A stretch of 64,000 bases of DNA from Candidatus Peribacter sp. GTDB taxonomy: Bacteria > Patescibacteriota > Gracilibacteria > Peribacterales > Peribacteraceae. The translations under genes and the position numbers were made by a program. This document shows, piece after piece, positions 1-10,148 of this stretch (position 1 is its first letter; each line of letters starts with the position of its first letter). The DNA is taken from contig JABIBA010000009.1 in assembly GCA_018652955.1 (NCBI GenBank), positions 124,001 to 188,000 on the forward strand, given 5' to 3'. Below the pieces are notes generated by a model. That model saw only the letters and a list, made by a program, of their open reading frames with translations. It was not told the origin of the DNA and searched no databases.

Positions 1-397
1 CATGCCTCCGATTCAAGGAGCTAATATCTGAAATAACTTCTTTGACCTGTGGTTTGTCTTTGTAATTCTCAAATCGATTCATAACATCTCGGAGTCTTTC
101 GAGAGCAGATTGCGCTCTGCTATTAACCGACTCAGGTGTATCCATGGTGTTTGCTACCTCTGCTTGTGTTCCTTCGGCTACTCCTTCGACAGGCTGCTCT
201 TCTTGCTCGGGTGTTACTTCTTGGTTTGCTTCTGCATTTTCTTCTGCATTTTCTTCAGCGCCTTCAGCCCCTTCTACATTTTCTTCTTCAGGATCTGTGT
301 TATTTCCTCCTCCATTTGCAACATACAGCAAACGGTTCTCCTGCAGGGCAGGGGAGAGCTTTTTTGCAAAACGCCAGTGCCAGATGTGTTCCAGCAT
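1..397 (-). CDS. Partial hypothetical protein running off the left edge; acidic Glu-rich linker
   Basis: Manual minus-strand reading from ATG at 397: MLEHIWHWRFAKKLSPALQENRLLYVANGGGNNTDPEEENVEGAEGAEENAEENAEANQEVTPEQEEQPVEG...SALERLRDVMNRFENYKDKPQVKEVISDISSLNRRH, open to base 1. Start overlaps the stop of the 399..935 gene. Confidence 0.75.
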   Translation of the reverse strand, partial: MLEHIWHWRFAKKLSPALQENRLLYVANGGGNNTDPEEENVEGAEGAEENAEENAEANQEVTPEQEEQPVEGVAEGTQAEVANTMDTPESVNSRAQSALERLRDVMNRFENYKDKPQVKEVISDISSLNRRH

Positions 398-398
398 G

Positions 399-935
399 CT
401 AGAGTTTACAGATACGAATAATAGTGTCAAGTACCTTTTCTCTTCGGTTGCTTAATTGTGGCAGCAAATGCGGTAGGAGGTCATGTAGTTTGTATGGATC
501 CACTTCTCCTGTCTGGATTTTTACTGCGGTTCCGTTCGCTTTTTCGATATGCAGTTCGTAATACCCTGGGCATTTGAGAATCCAATACCCGTCGCATTCA
601 CTCCATTCGCTATAGCTATCGTTTAGTGCAAATCCACTTCTCCACATTTCTATAGTGCTGAGATCAAGTTCCTTCGTATGCATTTTCCAGTACATAACAC
701 TGAGCACGACAATGAGTACTGTAAATGTCCACGCAGAGGTCATAACACTGTAGGCGATACACATCGTAACAAAAAGCCCAGCGAGTATGTACCACAGGCG
801 TGTTCGCTCGTGGTGCAAGTGTTCTGGTGCCTTCCATGTAAGAATTCTATCTTCCTCGGGTGGTTTTGTGTTCATAATGTGTGTTTTGTGTAATCGTTTA
901 ATTATAGCGGAAAAACGCCTTTTCGGGTATCGCAC
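399..935 (-). CDS. Hypothetical membrane protein with two N-terminal TM segments; internal start MNTKPPEEDR possible
   Basis: 178-aa ORF with hydrophobic segment LWYILAGLFVTMCIAYSVMTSAWTFTVLIVVLSVMYW; translationally coupled to the downstream gene. Confidence 0.7.
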   Translation of the reverse strand: MRYPKRRFSAIIKRLHKTHIMNTKPPEEDRILTWKAPEHLHHERTRLWYILAGLFVTMCIAYSVMTSAWTFTVLIVVLSVMYWKMHTKELDLSTIEMWRSGFALNDSYSEWSECDGYWILKCPGYYELHIEKANGTAVKIQTGEVDPYKLHDLLPHLLPQLSNRREKVLDTIIRICKL

Positions 936-1026
936 AGGGGTTGCGCTATCTTAGAAGTGTTCTGTAAGTATGTTTATGTGGAAATGGCTTATTTAAGCCC
1001 TAAACACTTAATATATATCAGAATAA

Positions 1027-1054
1027 TTGACCTTTCAGTTCGTCTAACTAGAAT
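1027..1054 (+). promoter_or_regulatory. Candidate sigma70-type promoter for tRNA-Val (TTGACC-N16-TAGAAT)
   Basis: TTGACC at 1027-1032, 16-nt spacer, TAGAAT at 1049-1054; tRNA starts at 1078. Confidence 0.6.
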
Positions 1055-1077
1055 AGCGTCTACACTATCGGAGGTTT

Positions 1078-1154
1078 GGGCAATTAGCTCAGTTGGTTAG
1101 AGCGTTGCATTGACATTGCAGAGGTCACTGGTTCGAATCCAGTATTGCCCACCA
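1078..1154 (+). tRNA. tRNA-Val(GAC), CCA encoded
   Basis: Cloverleaf: GGGCAAT/ATTGCCC acceptor, GCTC/GAGC D stem, anticodon loop TTGACAT, T arm ACTGG-TTCGAAT-CCAGT, ACCA end. Confidence 0.95.
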
Positions 1155-1275
1155 TATGTTCTACTCAGCAGTAGAACTTAATTTTTCGCTTTGGTACCTC
1201 AAATAGTGCTTGTCTACTCTTTTATCGATCATCACAACCCTCCTCAAAAACCTGAGTCTCTTTTAGCATAGGTAC

Positions 1276-1917
1276 ATGCTTCAAAAATTCCTCGATATCT
1301 TTTATCCAAAACATTCTTTGCAGGGGATATCAGGTTGTTGGATTACGACAGAAGAGTGGACAGATATTTTGTTTAACATGTATCGCGAGCAGCAACCTTC
1401 ATTGCAAGATCGTGGCCTCGGATCTATCGATACTATTTTGTCTGCTTGTAGTTATCATGATTCAATTTTATTGCAGCGAGCGTTATTCACATTTAAGTAT
1501 AGAAAAGTTCCAGGGCTCTCATCGCGGCTTGCAGATTTTATTATTCGCGCAGGTAGAGATCAGATTACCCCCGGCATGGTTGTCACGAGTGTCCCTCTTC
1601 ATTGGAGGAGACAGTTTGATCGTGGGTTCAATCAGTCCGCACTTCTAGCAAAACGCACAGCGAGTGTCTTAGATCTTCCGTATGAAAATATTTTACGTCG
1701 TGTTCGCGATACCGGTCATCAAGCGTGGCGTTCTCGTGACGAGAGGTTTACTTCTATGCACGATGCATTCGTAGTGGGCAAAAGAACTATTGCGCCAAAA
1801 CATGTCGTGCTAATAGATGACATAGCAACGACAGGTGCAACATTGAATGCGTGTGCAAAAGCATTAAAAAATGCAGGAACAACTCGGGTTGATGCGTGGG
1901 TAATTGCACGCGGATAA
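1276..1917 (+). CDS. ComF-like phosphoribosyltransferase-domain protein
   Basis: PRPP-binding motif VVLIDDIATTGATLNACAKAL; FNQSALLAKRTA and DTGHQAWRSRDERFTSMHDAF match ComF/GntX-type proteins. Confidence 0.85.
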   Translation: MLQKFLDIFYPKHSLQGISGCWITTEEWTDILFNMYREQQPSLQDRGLGSIDTILSACSYHDSILLQRALFTFKYRKVPGLSSRLADFIIRAGRDQITPGMVVTSVPLHWRRQFDRGFNQSALLAKRTASVLDLPYENILRRVRDTGHQAWRSRDERFTSMHDAFVVGKRTIAPKHVVLIDDIATTGATLNACAKALKNAGTTRVDAWVIARG

Positions 1918-1986
1918 AAAAAGTTCACTTCACTACACATTGTTACGAAGAAAAATTTTTTCCGCATGAGTGCAACACGAAGTGGG

Positions 1987-2012
1987 TGTGGAAAACTTTT
2001 CAGTTATCCACG
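1987..2012. promoter_or_regulatory. Pair of inverted DnaA-box-like 9-mers upstream of rseP-dnaA
   Basis: TGTGGAAAA (reverse complement TTTTCCACA) at 1987-1995 and TTATCCACG at 2004-2012, each one mismatch from TTATCCACA. Confidence 0.4.
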
Positions 2013-2035
2013 AGCACTGTACTATCGCACTCCTT

Positions 2036-3157
2036 ATGAACGTTGTTGTTTCCGCTTTGGCATTTTTTCTACTCTTGTCTGTACTCATTCTCATTCACGA
2101 GTGGGGACACTTTTCTGCAGCAAGATTCTTTAAAGTTGTAGTCGAAGAATTTGGCTTCGGACTGCCACCTAAAGCAAAGAAACTCTTTAAGAAAGGTGGG
2201 ACAGAATTCACCATTAACTGGATACCTTTTGGAGGATTTGTTCGTCTAAAAGGAGAGAGTGCAATGACAGAAAAAGAGAGGCGAGCAAAAGGAAGTTTCG
2301 GTGCAGCACCTGTGTACGCACGCGTTATCATTTTGCTTGCGGGAGTATTTATGAACTTACTTCTTGCACTGATAATTTTTACGATCGGGTTTTCTGGAGC
2401 TAACTGGATTCCGACGTACACCACACTTGAACAAATGGAGGAGGCAGGAAAGAGTGGAGAGATTCACTTGGTAATGAGTGTCATGATTGACGATATTATT
2501 TCTGGAGGTGGTGCTGCAAAAATCGGTGTGCCACCGAAGAGTGTTCTTGTTTCTATAGACGGAGAAGAAATTTCTCATGTGTCTGAAGTGTCTGCAATGC
2601 AAGAAGGAAAAAGCAAAGTGGCTTACGGCATCGCAAGTTTTACAGAAGGAGTAGTAGGAGAAGACATTACAAATTATCAGGTCACATTGCGTGATGGAAA
2701 ATCTGGAATTGTTATCGTTCCGTATCCTCTAGAACTTTCTGCCCCGAATAGAAATGTATTCAGCGCGTTTGGACTTGCGCTTCGCGAATCTAGTGTAATG
2801 ATGACGCAAACAGTAATCGGAATTGGAAAGCTTGTTTCTTCAATTGTGAGCACGGGCAAAGTCCCAGAAGGCATTGCTGGAATTGTTGGAATTGCACAGC
2901 TTACTCACGGTGCAGTACAGGAAGGATTTATGCATTACCTACGTTTAGTAGCGCTTCTCAGTCTTAGTCTTGCAGCTCTTAATGTCTTGCCATTCCCTGC
3001 ACTCGATGGAGGTCGATTGATCTTTGTTCTTGCAGAGTGGATTAGCCGCAGGCCTGTAAACCGTACATTCGAAGTAACGACGAATGCTATTGGTTTCGTA
3101 TTCCTGTTACTTCTTATTCTTCTGATCACCTTTAATGACATCGTCCGTCTCTTCTAG
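2036..3157 (+). CDS. rseP: RIP/M50 site-2 zinc metalloprotease (RseP family)
   Basis: HEWGH zinc motif, C-terminal NVLPFPALDGGRL motif, TM segments; likely start MNVVVSALAFFLL at 2036 within ORF 1970..3157. Confidence 0.92.
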   Translation: MNVVVSALAFFLLLSVLILIHEWGHFSAARFFKVVVEEFGFGLPPKAKKLFKKGGTEFTINWIPFGGFVRLKGESAMTEKERRAKGSFGAAPVYARVIILLAGVFMNLLLALIIFTIGFSGANWIPTYTTLEQMEEAGKSGEIHLVMSVMIDDIISGGGAAKIGVPPKSVLVSIDGEEISHVSEVSAMQEGKSKVAYGIASFTEGVVGEDITNYQVTLRDGKSGIVIVPYPLELSAPNRNVFSAFGLALRESSVMMTQTVIGIGKLVSSIVSTGKVPEGIAGIVGIAQLTHGAVQEGFMHYLRLVALLSLSLAALNVLPFPALDGGRLIFVLAEWISRRPVNRTFEVTTNAIGFVFLLLLILLITFNDIVRLF

Positions 3158-4598
3158 CAGCGCAACTGCAACGGCTTCTTCTACAGAAAACCACAATGAA
3201 TTGTGGCTGGAGACATTAAAGAAGCTCGAATCTAAATTGCAGCGTAGCGCCTTTATCACATGGTTTAGAGACACAACTATCTTAGGAAGAGAGGAGGGGA
3301 AAATCATTATCGGACTTCCTCTTGCGACGGTAATGAACTGGCACATCGAGCGTTACCAATCTCTCACCGTTGAGGCTCTTAAAGAAGTCGACAGTAAAAT
3401 TTCACAGGTGGTATATAAAGTAGATGGGGGACTGAAGGACAATGCAGAACGCACAATAAATATCCTCGATCACTTCCCAGAACAGCGTAAACGTAAGCTT
3501 CCAGGAAAGCAGGAAGTACGCATGGCAGAAGGACTTACTAGTAAAGTGCTCAACCCGCGTTACCTTATAGAGAAGTTTGTTGTTGGTTCCAATAACAGAT
3601 TGGCACAGGCCGCATGTAGTGCAGTTGCGAATAATCCTGGTGGAAAATATAACCCGCTCTTTTTGTATGGAGGAGTAGGACTTGGAAAGACGCACCTCTT
3701 ACAAGGGACAGGTAATGCGATTTTACAAAAGAACCCAAGGGCAGTTGTGGTCTACACAACATCAGAAGACTTTACGAACCAAGTAGTCGAAGCCATTCGC
3801 ATGCAAAAGATGGAGCAGCTACGCAAGCGTTACCGCCAAGTAGATGTGCTTATTGTTGATGATATTCAGTTCCTTGCAAAAAAAGAACGGACCCAAGAAG
3901 AGTTCTTCCACACGTTTAACACACTGTACGAAGCAGGAAAGCAGGTCATCATTTCTTCTGATAGGCCACCGGATGAGTTGCAGCTCGAAGACCGTCTTGT
4001 CTCTCGATTCGAACGTGGAATGATTGCGGATGTTTCTGAACCCGACTACGAAACGCGTCTCGCTATCTTGCAGGAGAAGGCACAGGATTATGAACTCTTT
4101 ATCGATCAGTCGGTGTTACAGTTTATTGCAGAGCACACTACAAAGAACGTCCGAGAGCTAGAAGGAATTTTGATGCAAGCAGTTGCACAGTACGAACTAG
4201 AGCAGCGCATGCCAACCATCAAGTCTATCGCAGAAATTATGCGTAAATTAAATAAAGACCCGCATGTCCAGGAAGAAGAGGTTGGGTTTGAAGTCCCAGA
4301 GAAGAAGAGATCTACTTTGCAAGATGTTATGGAGCTTGTGAGTAAGTACTACAGTGTTTCTATTGATGATCTCGTCGGAAAATCTCGTGTACGTGAAGTG
4401 CTTATGCCGAGGCAGGTAGCGATGTACATTGGTAAGAAGTACCTCAGTATTAGCTTTGTGCGCCTTGGAGAGGCTTTCGGAAACCGCGATCATACAACAG
4501 TGATGAATGCCTGTGAGAAGATAGATCGTTGCTCTCAGAGCGATCATAACGTTCTTCGGGAGGTACATACCCTTACCACCGAGCTGGGGTTGAGATAA
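3135..4598 (+). CDS. dnaA: Chromosomal replication initiator DnaA
   Basis: Walker A GGVGLGKTHLLQ, Walker B VLIVDDIQFL, C-terminal DNA-binding signature GEAFGNRDHTTVMNACEKI. Confidence 0.97.
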   Translation: MTSSVSSSSATATASSTENHNELWLETLKKLESKLQRSAFITWFRDTTILGREEGKIIIGLPLATVMNWHIERYQSLTVEALKEVDSKISQVVYKVDGGLKDNAERTINILDHFPEQRKRKLPGKQEVRMAEGLTSKVLNPRYLIEKFVVGSNNRLAQAACSAVANNPGGKYNPLFLYGGVGLGKTHLLQGTGNAILQKNPRAVVVYTTSEDFTNQVVEAIRMQKMEQLRKRYRQVDVLIVDDIQFLAKKERTQEEFFHTFNTLYEAGKQVIISSDRPPDELQLEDRLVSRFERGMIADVSEPDYETRLAILQEKAQDYELFIDQSVLQFIAEHTTKNVRELEGILMQAVAQYELEQRMPTIKSIAEIMRKLNKDPHVQEEEVGFEVPEKKRSTLQDVMELVSKYYSVSIDDLVGKSRVREVLMPRQVAMYIGKKYLSISFVRLGEAFGNRDHTTVMNACEKIDRCSQSDHNVLREVHTLTTELGLR

Positions 4599-4655
4599 GA
4601 ATTACGTATTCTCCATTCTCATTTCCCCATTTAGTTGCTACTCTTTTGCTGAACT

Positions 4656-6455
4656 ATGAGTCCTGAACCTGTCATCGACGACCTCTACAAACTGCGTCAC
4701 TCGCTAGCACACGTGCTTGCGCAAGCAGTATTGAAGCTTTGGCCGAATACGAAGATCACAATAGGGCCTCCTATCGATACAGGGTGTTACTATGATTTCT
4801 TGTTTGAAACACCTGTGACAGACGAGGAATTTAAGAAAATCGAAAAAGAAATGCGTTCTATTATTAATAAAGGACAGACGTTTGAATCCGAAATACTTTC
4901 TATTAAAGACGCAGTAAAGTTTTGGAAAGAAAAAGATCAGCAGTTTAAAGTTGAACTGATAGAAGACCTTGCCGCTAAAGGGGAAACAGAAGTAACGAAC
5001 TATAAAAATCTTGATGCTGAGGGCAACGAAACATTTGTTGATCTCTGCAAAGGAGGACACGTAGAAAACCTTAAAGAGATTCCTGCTGATGGATTTAAGA
5101 TCATGAGTCTGGCAGGGGCGTACTGGAGAGGAGACGAAACTAGAGATCAGCTCACTCGTATTTACGTTGCAGCTTTTCCATCTAAAAACGAACTCAAGGC
5201 ATATCTCGAAATGCTCGAAGAGGCTAAGCGTCGTGACCACCGAAAGCTTGGTGTGCAGTTGGACCTCTTTACCTTTAGTGAGCTTGTTGGTCCTGGGCTT
5301 CCACTATGGACTCCAAAAGGAACATTACTACGTAACTTGCTTGATGGATTTGTTTGGGAGTTGCGAGAAGCGCGTGGTTACGATCGCGTGACGATTCCAC
5401 ATATTACTAAAAAAGAATTATACGAGACAAGTGGTCACTGGCAGAAGTTTGCTGATCAACTCTTTCATATCACAACGCGTGAAGGACATGAGTTTGCGAT
5501 GAAACCGATGAACTGCCCGCATCACACACAGATTTACGCAAGTAAACCTCGTAGTTACAAAGATCTTCCTCAGCGATACGCAGAGACTACTACGTGTTAC
5601 AGAGACGAGCAGACAGGGGAGTTGCATGGCCTCTCTCGTGTTCGAGCATTTTCTCAAGATGATGCGCACGTCTTCTGTCGTATGGAGCAAGTAAAAGAAG
5701 AGTTCCTCAAGATCTGGGATATTGTTGATACGTTCTATTCTACAGTTGGATTTAAAGACCTAGAAGTACGCCTATCTCTACATGATCCTGATAATTTCGA
5801 TAAGTACTTAGGTACTCCAGAGCTTTGGAAAAAGGCAGAAGGATCTATTCGAGAACTTGCTACCGATCGCGGTATAGAATTTGTAGAAGACATTGGAGAG
5901 GCTGCTTTCTATGGACCTAAAGTAGACTTTATCACTAAGGATTCTATTGGTCGTGAATGGCAGGTCGCTACTATTCAATTAGATATCAATATGCCAGAAA
6001 GCTTTGATCTTACCTGTATCAATGAGAAGGGAGACAAAGAGCGTATCGTGATGATTCATGCTGCGATTATGGGCTCTATAGAGCGATTCTTCTCTATTTA
6101 CCTGGAGCATGTAGCGGGAATGTTTCCACTATGGCTTGCTCCTGTACAAGTAGGGATCGTTCCTGTTGCAGATGTGCACGAAGACTACGCGAAATCTGTA
6201 GAGGCTCAGCTTAAAGAAGTTGGCATTCGCACAGAGTATTATGATTCTTCAGAGAGTCTCGGAAAGCGTGTCCGCGATGGAGAGAAGAGTAAGATTCCCT
6301 ACCTCCTCGTTCTAGGTGATAAAGAGAAGGAAAGCGAAGGAGTAGCTGTTCGTAATGTTAAAACCAAAGAGCAGGTTGAAGTGCCTCTTAAAGAATTTAT
6401 CGAAAAGACTGTAGAGGATAACAAAGAGAGAAAGCTCGATAGCGCTATAGGTTAA
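4656..6455 (+). CDS. thrS: Threonyl-tRNA synthetase (no N-terminal TGS domain apparent)
   Basis: Class II motifs MKPMNCPHHTQIY, RYAETTTCYRDEQTGELHGLSRVRAFSQDDAHVF, FYGPKVDF; starts directly at LRHSLAHVLAQAV. Confidence 0.97.
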   Translation: MSPEPVIDDLYKLRHSLAHVLAQAVLKLWPNTKITIGPPIDTGCYYDFLFETPVTDEEFKKIEKEMRSIINKGQTFESEILSIKDAVKFWKEKDQQFKVELIEDLAAKGETEVTNYKNLDAEGNETFVDLCKGGHVENLKEIPADGFKIMSLAGAYWRGDETRDQLTRIYVAAFPSKNELKAYLEMLEEAKRRDHRKLGVQLDLFTFSELVGPGLPLWTPKGTLLRNLLDGFVWELREARGYDRVTIPHITKKELYETSGHWQKFADQLFHITTREGHEFAMKPMNCPHHTQIYASKPRSYKDLPQRYAETTTCYRDEQTGELHGLSRVRAFSQDDAHVFCRMEQVKEEFLKIWDIVDTFYSTVGFKDLEVRLSLHDPDNFDKYLGTPELWKKAEGSIRELATDRGIEFVEDIGEAAFYGPKVDFITKDSIGREWQVATIQLDINMPESFDLTCINEKGDKERIVMIHAAIMGSIERFFSIYLEHVAGMFPLWLAPVQVGIVPVADVHEDYAKSVEAQLKEVGIRTEYYDSSESLGKRVRDGEKSKIPYLLVLGDKEKESEGVAVRNVKTKEQVEVPLKEFIEKTVEDNKERKLDSAIG

Positions 6456-6482
6456 CCGATTTTCTCTGCTAAAATACCTGCG

Positions 6483-7406
6483 ATGTTTGAATCGTTTTCT
6501 ATAGGCCCAGCCATTATTTGGACGCGTGTTATCTTCTTGCTTCTTGGTGTATGGCTTGCCTCCGAGTTCTTCTTGCGACTTGCAGGGGGAGCGAATCTTT
6601 CGTTGCAACACTTTAAAGAGAGAGCTCCACAATTTCTTCTCGCATTCATAGGGTTTGGAAGATTCTTTGCGATTATTTCTCAGTACAAAATATTCTTAAG
6701 AGACCCTGTTCGCATCTTTATCTTCTGGGACGGTACGTTTAGTTTTATGGGAGCAGCACTTGGTATTGGATTTGTGTTGTATTGGTATACGCGAACGCAT
6801 CGATCTACGTATTTGCAATGGCTTGATGTTTTACTTCCTGCAGCGATATTCGGAAGTGCGTTTGATTGGTTTGGTAAGTTTGCCGCAGGGCAGGCATACG
6901 GAAAGCCTACAGACATGCCATGGGGTGTGACGTACGACACAATGGGAGTGCGATACACAGTCCCTATTCACCCAGTGCAGCTGTATTACGCGTTTACATT
7001 TCTTGCACTTACATTTCTACTGTTAGTGATTAGGAAGCAAGCTTCTCGTGCAGGATCCGAAACATTCTTTGGAATCTTTCTAGCGAGTATCGCAACATTC
7101 TTTTTTGAATATTTCCGCGGTGATTTTTCTATTCCCGTCTTCGCTACACGCATGGATTTCTTTGTATTGACGTTGCTCTTTGCAAGTCTTGGAATCTTTG
7201 CTGCAGTTGAGCTTAAGCTCACACAGAAGGCGCTTTTGTATTACGAAGCGGTGCTGATCGGTGTGTTTGGTGGATATATGATTGCGCGAAGATGGTTGCC
7301 ATTTGCAACATTTGAAATGCGCTTTTCTCAATTCCTTGCAATACTTTCTTTCCTAGCCGTCGTCGTGTACGTTGTGGTCCACAGACGTAAGTACCCACAT
7401 TTATAA
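6483..7406 (+). CDS. lgt: Prolipoprotein diacylglyceryl transferase family protein
   Basis: Multi-TM; WDGTFSFMGAALG, GKFAAGQAYG and IHPVQLYYA match Lgt signature regions. Confidence 0.85.
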   Translation: MFESFSIGPAIIWTRVIFLLLGVWLASEFFLRLAGGANLSLQHFKERAPQFLLAFIGFGRFFAIISQYKIFLRDPVRIFIFWDGTFSFMGAALGIGFVLYWYTRTHRSTYLQWLDVLLPAAIFGSAFDWFGKFAAGQAYGKPTDMPWGVTYDTMGVRYTVPIHPVQLYYAFTFLALTFLLLVIRKQASRAGSETFFGIFLASIATFFFEYFRGDFSIPVFATRMDFFVLTLLFASLGIFAAVELKLTQKALLYYEAVLIGVFGGYMIARRWLPFATFEMRFSQFLAILSFLAVVVYVVVHRRKYPHL

Positions 7407-7810
7407 TGACTTTTCTTTCTACATTTCTTCAGCAGTTTGCTCAGCCGTGGCTGTTATTTTTAGCAGAAGATCCAGCACTGAGACTTTTGCAGTTTGGAAT
7501 GCTTCTTGTTGGAGTAGTGGTGATATTCCTCGTGTTCTTCACGACACGTGACATCTTGCTACGCACACATTCGTTTTGGTACATGTTCCTATCTATTGTG
7601 CTTGTTGCTGCTTTGCCGGTAGTAGGATTCTTTTTGTATCTTCTTATTCGTCCTTCAAGAACTAATAAAGAGCGGGACACCGAAGAGTTGCTTACAGAAA
7701 TCCTCGTAGAAGTACGTCAGTCTCAGCGTAGACAGCCTTCTGACAAGAAAGGGGGAGTTGTAAAAAAATCAAAGAAAAATGCCACACCTAAAGAGAATCT
7801 TTCGCTATAA
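7406..7810 (+). CDS. Small hypothetical membrane protein, coupled to lgt
   Basis: 134-aa ORF with 2-3 TM segments and basic C-terminus; its ATG overlaps the lgt stop. Confidence 0.75.
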   Translation: MTFLSTFLQQFAQPWLLFLAEDPALRLLQFGMLLVGVVVIFLVFFTTRDILLRTHSFWYMFLSIVLVAALPVVGFFLYLLIRPSRTNKERDTEELLTEILVEVRQSQRRQPSDKKGGVVKKSKKNATPKENLSL

Positions 7811-7818
7811 CTATACCG

Positions 7819-8217
7819 ATGCTTAGTTACTTATTTTGGCCAAATCCACCGGTCCCATCCTATGACAGCCCCAAGGTTGTTATTGTACTTCTCGTATGTG
7901 TATTACTCATGTTTGGCTCATTTGCTATTAAAAGATGGCGCAACAGCCAGAGCAATGCGGTAACACGCAAGCTTTCACGTAGTTGGCAGAGTGCGAGTTT
8001 CTGGTTTGGAATTGTCGGTCTCTTTATGGCTGTGTGTAGGGTCGAAGGTATTAGTTATCTTTCTATGCGCTTTTGGTGGGTTGTATGGGGTGCCATTGTA
8101 GTGATCTACATTGGATTTCAAATTAAAATGTTCCGTTCACGTCACTACGAAATAGTTCCACAAGAAGCAAAAGAGCAAGACCCTAGAGAAAAATACTTGC
8201 CGAAGAAGAAAAAGTAA
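7819..8217 (+). CDS. Hypothetical membrane protein
   Basis: 132-aa ORF with multiple TM segments, collinear with neighbours. Confidence 0.75.
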   Translation: MLSYLFWPNPPVPSYDSPKVVIVLLVCVLLMFGSFAIKRWRNSQSNAVTRKLSRSWQSASFWFGIVGLFMAVCRVEGISYLSMRFWWVVWGAIVVIYIGFQIKMFRSRHYEIVPQEAKEQDPREKYLPKKKK

Positions 8218-8283
8218 GAGGAGACTCTACGTATTGTCGTTACAGGATTCTTTCTGTACCCTATGTTCGATTAGATCTTCTTT

Positions 8284-9213
8284 TTGCTTCCCGAGTTTGC
8301 AATGCTCTCCCTTACCTATAAAGGTGTTTCTTGGCATGATGATCCCGCTCCAACAGAGCAGGTTCTTAAAGAGCTGCAAACAATGTACGGGTTTCACGAT
8401 CTGGACATCGAGGATTGCTTAAGTGAACATGAAAGGCCGAAAGTAGAGGAATACGATAACTATTTGTTTTTAGTGTTCCACATTCCGTATCGCGCCAAGA
8501 AGACCGGTCGTATTATTAAAGAAGAAGTTAACATTTTCTTGGGACAAGACTTCTTTGTCACGCTACACCGTGGAAGGATTCCTATTTTAGATAAGCTCTG
8601 GAGTGACCTAGAAAATTCAGAAAAGATGCGAGAGGAGTATTTGCAGCATGGAACAGGATTTTTCTTGTACGAACTCATGCGACATTTCTTTGAGGATGTA
8701 TTCCCACTTGTCGATAGTATTCGCAAAGAGCTCAATCGTATGGAGGAGGTATTGTTTGAAACAGACGAAGAAGTAGATCTCCTTAAAGACATCATGAACG
8801 TGAAGCGTAATATTATTGCCATGCGTTCTATTTTGCTTCCACAACGAACACTCATTGCTACTTTGGAGCACAAGAATAAGAAGTTTGTCCCAGACGAGCT
8901 GGCGTTATACTTTGATGATATTCTCGATGCAATTGAGAGGCAGTGGGCATTGCTTGATACTGCCAAAGAAATGATTGATGCATTGCAAGACACGCACGAG
9001 TCTTGGCTTTCACACAAAACAAATGCAGTGATCCAGGTGTTGACCATCTTTTCGGTCACTATGTTGCCGCTTACATTTATTACAGGATTGTATGGAATGA
9101 ATGTTGGACTCCCATTTGGAGCGCACCCAAATGCGTTCTTTATTGTTTTGGGATTGATGGGAGGTATTTTGATTTCCATGCTTACGTATTTTGCTAAGAA
9201 GCACTGGCTCTAG
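8284..9213 (+). CDS. corA: CorA-type divalent cation transporter
   Basis: C-terminal TM pair with FITGLYGMNVGLPF (GMN motif) and acidic cytoplasmic domain; start may be 8302. Confidence 0.92.
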   Translation: MLPEFAMLSLTYKGVSWHDDPAPTEQVLKELQTMYGFHDLDIEDCLSEHERPKVEEYDNYLFLVFHIPYRAKKTGRIIKEEVNIFLGQDFFVTLHRGRIPILDKLWSDLENSEKMREEYLQHGTGFFLYELMRHFFEDVFPLVDSIRKELNRMEEVLFETDEEVDLLKDIMNVKRNIIAMRSILLPQRTLIATLEHKNKKFVPDELALYFDDILDAIERQWALLDTAKEMIDALQDTHESWLSHKTNAVIQVLTIFSVTMLPLTFITGLYGMNVGLPFGAHPNAFFIVLGLMGGILISMLTYFAKKHWL

Positions 9214-9281
9214 GTGCTTGAGTAAGTCTGCTGTTCAACCTTCTTGACATTCTTTCGCGTACGAGCGACCATACTCCTCCT

Positions 9282-10133
9282 ATGCCTTTAAAACATTTTA
9301 CAGAGACATTTCTTGTAGTTGTACTCGGTGCAGTCATTGCACTGACAGGATTACTTACAGCAACACTGCCTAATCTCCCTGATGGAGCTTTGCCTTGGGC
9401 TGTTCTCTTTATTCTATCTGTTGTGTACCCACTATCTCTCTACTCACTATTCCAGCGCAGAAGAGCAGATAACACATTCCGTAACCTTCACTGGTTTCCA
9501 GCAGGAATGCTTCTTGTATGGCTCATGCTACAAGGCGCGGTGCTTGGAAGTACTGTTGAAGTAGAAAACATCGCAATGTATTCTTGGGGATGGACACTCG
9601 CACCTGTACTTCTAGGATTTGTTCTTTTGGTATTATTTTGCCTTAAGGTTATTCGTAGGCGTCTGCCACGACTTGTTTTCTTAGGATTGATCCTTATTCC
9701 TTTTGCTGCTGCTGCATTTTTGTCAGAGCAAGAAGGACAATGGGAACAAGAGCTCGCTTCTGTTATGTGGAGTGGAGATTTCTGGAAGGTAGACGAAACA
9801 GGATTCCTCGCAAGCTTTATAGATGAAGAAGGAAAAAATCTAGAAGAGTCTGACGATGAAATGGAAGAAGACTGGAGAGAGCGCCTTCGTATGCAAGAAC
9901 GCCGTGAAGAACGTATCGCAAATCGTACAGATGAGGACACCGATGATGACATGAAGGAAGTAGTCTTACATGTCGATATGGATAGCTCTAGCTCTTCTGG
10001 ACACGAATATAACAGCGTCTCTAGTAGGCCATCAGAACTTCCAGAGTCAGGATTTGGTTGGAGTGCGATTATTCTCATGCTTGTTGCTGGATATTGTGCG
10101 GCGCTTAATGAGAGTGCGAGAAGGCGTGTGTAG
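9282..10133 (+). CDS. Hypothetical multi-TM protein with acidic soluble loop
   Basis: 283-aa ORF; four N-terminal TM segments, acidic region EEGKNLEESDDEMEEDWRERL, one C-terminal TM. Confidence 0.75.
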   Translation: MPLKHFTETFLVVVLGAVIALTGLLTATLPNLPDGALPWAVLFILSVVYPLSLYSLFQRRRADNTFRNLHWFPAGMLLVWLMLQGAVLGSTVEVENIAMYSWGWTLAPVLLGFVLLVLFCLKVIRRRLPRLVFLGLILIPFAAAAFLSEQEGQWEQELASVMWSGDFWKVDETGFLASFIDEEGKNLEESDDEMEEDWRERLRMQERREERIANRTDEDTDDDMKEVVLHVDMDSSSSSGHEYNSVSSRPSELPESGFGWSAIILMLVAGYCAALNESARRRV

Positions 10134-10148
10134 TGTTATCATGCGCGC

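Noticed and set aside
8460-9179. 239-aa minus-strand ORF inside corA
   Set aside because: Fully antisense to a gene with clear CorA motifs; no recognisable motif and Ser-rich composition.
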